Of a stretch of 27,014 bases of DNA, positions 25,270-27,014 are shown in pieces. The stretch is from the NCBI RefSeq assembly GCF_049514155.1, contig NZ_JBEKVH010000038.1, forward strand, positions 1-27,014, read 5' to 3'. The notes beneath the pieces were generated by a model. It was not told where the DNA came from. It ran no database searches and worked only from the letters and a program-made list of their open reading frames with translations. The translations under genes and the position numbers were made by a program. Origin of the DNA: Roseiarcus sp049514155. Lineage in GTDB: Bacteria; Pseudomonadota; Alphaproteobacteria; Rhizobiales; Beijerinckiaceae. Position 1 is the stretch's first letter, and every line of letters starts with the position of its first letter.

Positions 25270-25300
25270 AGCTCGCGCCGGCGCATTTCCGGCGCGAGCT
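25270..25300 (+). terminator. Strong hairpin after the first curlin-like gene
   Basis: AGCTCGCGCCGG (25270-25281) pairs perfectly with CCGGCGCGAGCT (25289-25300) around a 7-nt loop. It lies 35 nt past the stop of the 67-aa gene. With no U-tract it may attenuate, or stabilise the upstream message, rather than end it fully. Confidence 0.5.
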
Positions 25301-25420
25301 GCCGGCGCCCTCGAAGGACGGCGCGCGGCTCACTCTCCCAAAGGCGATCAGGAGCGGACCGTTCCCGTCGCCGCCGCGCTCAGCGAAGCAAGCGCAAAGT
25401 TTGAATTGCAGAGGCGCCCC

Positions 25421-25657
25421 ATGACCACGCTCGTGCTTGCCGCATTGCTGACCGCCGCAGCGGCGGATTCCGCCAGCGGAACCACGCTCTACAGCTCGCA
25501 GCTGTCGAGCCCGTCGGGAACGGCGATCATCATGCAGAGCGGGCCGAGCGGAACCAAACCGATCGTCCGTAAGACGATCCGCCCCGGCTATTCGATCCTG
25601 CAGCAGCAGAGCGGCGGCAATTCCGCGATCGTCATTCAACAACAGAGCGGCGACTAG
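25421..25657 (+). CDS. Small secreted curlin-repeat-like protein, Gln/Ser-rich
   Basis: 78 aa from the ATG at 25421 with AGAGG upstream; a TTG at 25406 is less likely. The N-terminus looks like a short signal peptide (MTTLVLAALLTAAAADSASG), though with no basic residue. Two curlin-like stretches follow: SSQLSSPSGTAIIMQ (25-39) and YSILQQQSGGNSAIVIQ (57-73), the second aligning with the CsgA pattern QYGGGNSALALQ with a Gly-to-Ser change. The protein ends QQQSGD. A central segment PIVRKTIRP breaks the two. It is the middle of three secreted genes on one strand. Whether it is a major subunit, nucleator or chaperone-like factor cannot be told. Confidence 0.65.
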   Translation: MTTLVLAALLTAAAADSASGTTLYSSQLSSPSGTAIIMQSGPSGTKPIVRKTIRPGYSILQQQSGGNSAIVIQQQSGD

Positions 25658-25815
25658 CTGGGAACGCAGACGGCGCGACCAGCCGCCAGATGGAGCCGGC
25701 GATGAAGACCTTCTTTGCGCAAACCGCGGCGGACGCTCCGCCTGCCTCGCCAACCGGCGCCAGGGGCAAGCACGACTTCACGCCGGCGCGCCGCCGGCCA
25801 TTGCGGGGAAATACG

Positions 25816-26466
25816 ATGAAGATGTTCACATTCGGGTCGGCTCTCGCGATCGCGGCGGCGTGCGCGGCGACATCCGTCTATGCGAAGCCGAGCGGGAACC
25901 CCGCCGGGCACGCCGCCGCCGGGCATGTCGCCGGGCACGTCCATGGCGCCGTCAAAAGCGTCACGGTGACGGGCGACAACATCACCAAGACCATTATCGA
26001 GACCAACAAAATCAACATCGTCGACCTCACGATCACCGGTGACAACGACACGGTGACCGTCGAGGAGATCGGCAAGATCAACAGCGTCGTCTCCTCGATC
26101 GTCGGCACCGGGGACACCGTGACCGTCGAGCAAATCGGCAAGATCAACAGCATCGTCTCTTCGATCGTCGGCGCCCAGGTCACCGTCGTCGGCATTCAGG
26201 TCGGCGTGCGAAACAGCTTCAGCTCCGTCGCATACGGAAACTCCAATACCTCGGTCGCCATTCAGTTCGGCAAAGAGAGCAACGTCTCGCACATCACCCA
26301 GTGGGGCGATTACGAAACGGCCTTCGTCGTGCAGTCCGGCCCGCATAATTTCTCGTCGATCGTCCAGGGGGAGAGGTCTGATCCGCCGGCGGCCGCGGAT
26401 CCAGCCGCCGCCAGCCCGACGGAAGACCGCGGCTGCCGCTACGGCCGCTCCAACTTGTGTCTCTGA
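25816..26466 (+). CDS. Secreted curlin-repeat protein with six 22-residue units
   Basis: 216 aa. The ATG at 25816 is chosen because it gives a clean signal peptide (residues 1-23, ending SVYA); the frame is open back to 25690. A Gly/His-rich stretch (31-44, five His) follows. Six repeat units come next, with the Gln/Glu of the Q-x-G-x-x-N core at residues 62, 84, 106, 128, 150 and 173. The spacing is 22 residues, then 23 for the last. Examples are EIGKIN, QIGKIN, QVGVRN and QSGPHN. Val/Ile/Thr/Ser alternation on both sides predicts stacked beta-strands as in CsgA. The tail (about 187-216) is Pro/Ala-rich with two Cys and breaks the pattern. It is most likely the major amyloid-forming subunit of this cluster. 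Confidence 0.72.
   Translation: MKMFTFGSALAIAAACAATSVYAKPSGNPAGHAAAGHVAGHVHGAVKSVTVTGDNITKTIIETNKINIVDLTITGDNDTVTVEEIGKINSVVSSIVGTGDTVTVEQIGKINSIVSSIVGAQVTVVGIQVGVRNSFSSVAYGNSNTSVAIQFGKESNVSHITQWGDYETAFVVQSGPHNFSSIVQGERSDPPAAADPAAASPTEDRGCRYGRSNLCL
26047..26172 (+). repeat. Tandem 66-bp repeat inside the curlin-like gene
   Basis: Bases 26047-26106 and 26113-26172 match at 55 of 60 positions, with a 66-bp period (22 codons). They encode the second and third protein units (residues 78-97 and 100-119). The near identity points to a recent duplication of one unit. Confidence 0.85.
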
Positions 26467-26490
26467 CCGTCTTCTCGTCGAGCTCGTCTC

Positions 26491-26520
26491 GGTCGGCTCG
26501 CAGCGGAACGCGAGCCGACC
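26491..26520. terminator. Strong hairpin between convergent genes
   Basis: GGTCGGCTCGC (26491-26501) pairs perfectly with GCGAGCCGACC (26510-26520) around an 8-nt loop. It lies 24 nt after the curlin-like gene and before the 3' end of the opposite-strand ORF, so it may serve both. No T-run. Confidence 0.5.
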
Positions 26521-26556
26521 AACTCGCGCCGCCGCGCGCCGCGCACGCAAGCCGAT

Positions 26557-26820
26557 TCACCCGTCGAAATTCGCCAGGCTCGGCGCCTCGTCTCGGATGA
26601 ACGCGCGCCGCGGCTCGACGACGCCGACCATCAACTTGACGAAAATGTCGTCGGCCTCGTCGACCACACGAACCTTCACCTGAGGCGACGAGCGCGCCGG
26701 GCGGTCGAGGCTTCCCGTCCTCGCTGCCGTTCCCGCGCGTCGCGATGAGCGCGAGATCGCTCGAGGCTTTGGCGCGGCGGCGCGGTTCGGCGGCGGCAGC
26801 GGGGCGCTGCGATCCGCCAA
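26557..26820 (-). CDS. Small hypothetical protein
   Basis: About 87 aa from a TTG at 26820, with GGAG 7 nt ahead; a TTG at 26826 is also possible and no ATG is available near the N-terminus. The first half is Arg/Ala/Pro-rich and looks disordered. The second half is more protein-like (VKVRVVDEADDIFVKLMVGVV, then EPRRAFIRDEAPSLANFDG), with hydrophobic and acidic residues in a pattern that is unlikely by chance. I do not recognise a family. It converges on the curlin-like gene and diverges from the holin-like gene. Confidence 0.4.
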   Translation of the reverse strand: MADRSAPLPPPNRAAAPKPRAISRSSRRAGTAARTGSLDRPARSSPQVKVRVVDEADDIFVKLMVGVVEPRRAFIRDEAPSLANFDG

Positions 26821-26894
26821 GGCCAATCTCCGCCGCCCTGGCGATTTGCGGCCGCCGCGCCTAAATAGGGGCGAACAACAGGAGCGCGACGTTC

Positions 26895-27014
26895 ATGAGA
26901 GGGTTTCTGATTCGCGCGGCGGTGGTCGCGCTCGGCCTGTGGCTTGCTTCGCAGATCGTTCCCGGCGTCGAGATCCGCTCGACCGGCAGCCTGATCGCCG
27001 CGGCGCTGCTGCTG
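26895..27014 (+). CDS. Holin_4_2-type membrane protein (partial)
   Basis: The first 40 residues only; the frame is open at the window end. It begins MRGFLIRAAVVALGLWLASQ, then IVPGVEIRS and a second hydrophobic segment SLIAAALLL. This start, with a helix, a PGV/I turn and a second helix, is typical of the four-helix proteins annotated as phage holin family 4 superfamily IV (DUF-like, widespread in bacteria and usually unrelated to phage). AGGAG lies about 11 nt before the ATG. Confidence 0.72.
   Translation, partial: MRGFLIRAAVVALGLWLASQIVPGVEIRSTGSLIAAALLL

Noticed and set aside
26895..27014. Prophage edge, because of the holin-type start
   Set aside because: This membrane family is common in bacteria without prophages, and no other phage gene is visible.
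1..27014. CRISPR array
   Set aside because: I found no short direct repeats with regular spacers; the only regular repeat is the 66-bp coding repeat in the curlin-like gene.

Overview
The window is GC-rich, densely packed chromosomal DNA from an alphaproteobacterium, most likely of the Hyphomicrobiales. The support is the base composition, the Porin_2-type start of a porin gene, the style of the Kdp and MacAB genes, and a small membrane protein of a kind I associate with this order. A Beijerinckiaceae or Methylocystaceae-like host is possible, but the sequence does not prove it.

Layout from left to right. (1) 1-3530 holds housekeeping and secreted genes: the N-terminal part of rmuC (minus), peptide deformylase (plus), and two tandem DUF4344-type secreted metallopeptidase-like genes, the first of which has lost its second zinc-binding histidine. 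A compact double-hairpin repeat (3538-3589) follows. (2) 3598-12039 is a complete potassium-uptake locus. A 27-aa membrane peptide gene, kdpF, kdpA, kdpB and kdpC run leftward. The sensor-regulator pair kdpD-kdpE runs rightward from a shared 437-bp intergenic region that contains a candidate KdpE operator. (3) 12062-17453 is a leftward efflux operon of overlapping genes: tetR, macA-like adaptor, macB-like ABC transporter, and a NodT/TolC-type outer-membrane lipoprotein. A palindromic operator precedes tetR. (4) 17596-18898 holds msrA, a 107-aa membrane protein and tRNA-Ser(GGA). (5) 19336-22596 holds a ParA/TraL-like P-loop ATPase paired with a cyclic-nucleotide-binding-domain protein that has no DNA-binding domain, a porin gene cut to 161 codons, and a divergent tonB-like gene. 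(6) 22597-26466 is the most unusual part. An AT-richer leader is followed by two proteins with degenerate receiver domains, the second carrying a LuxR/NarL HTH, and then by three small secreted proteins with curlin-type repeats (Q-x-G-x-x-N with about 22-residue spacing). (7) The right edge has an unrecognised 89-codon minus-strand ORF and the start of a holin_4_2-type membrane protein gene.

How the parts work together. KdpDE would sense low potassium or ionic stress and induce KdpFABC. TetR would control the tripartite MacAB-OMF pump. The curlin-like cluster looks like a functional-amyloid (curli-like) structural module with CsgD-like regulators, but without csgE, csgF or csgG in the window. 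Two of its three secreted proteins also carry a histidine-rich segment directly after the signal peptide. The curli reading rests on repeat spacing and gene context that I read by eye. It has not been confirmed by a profile search.
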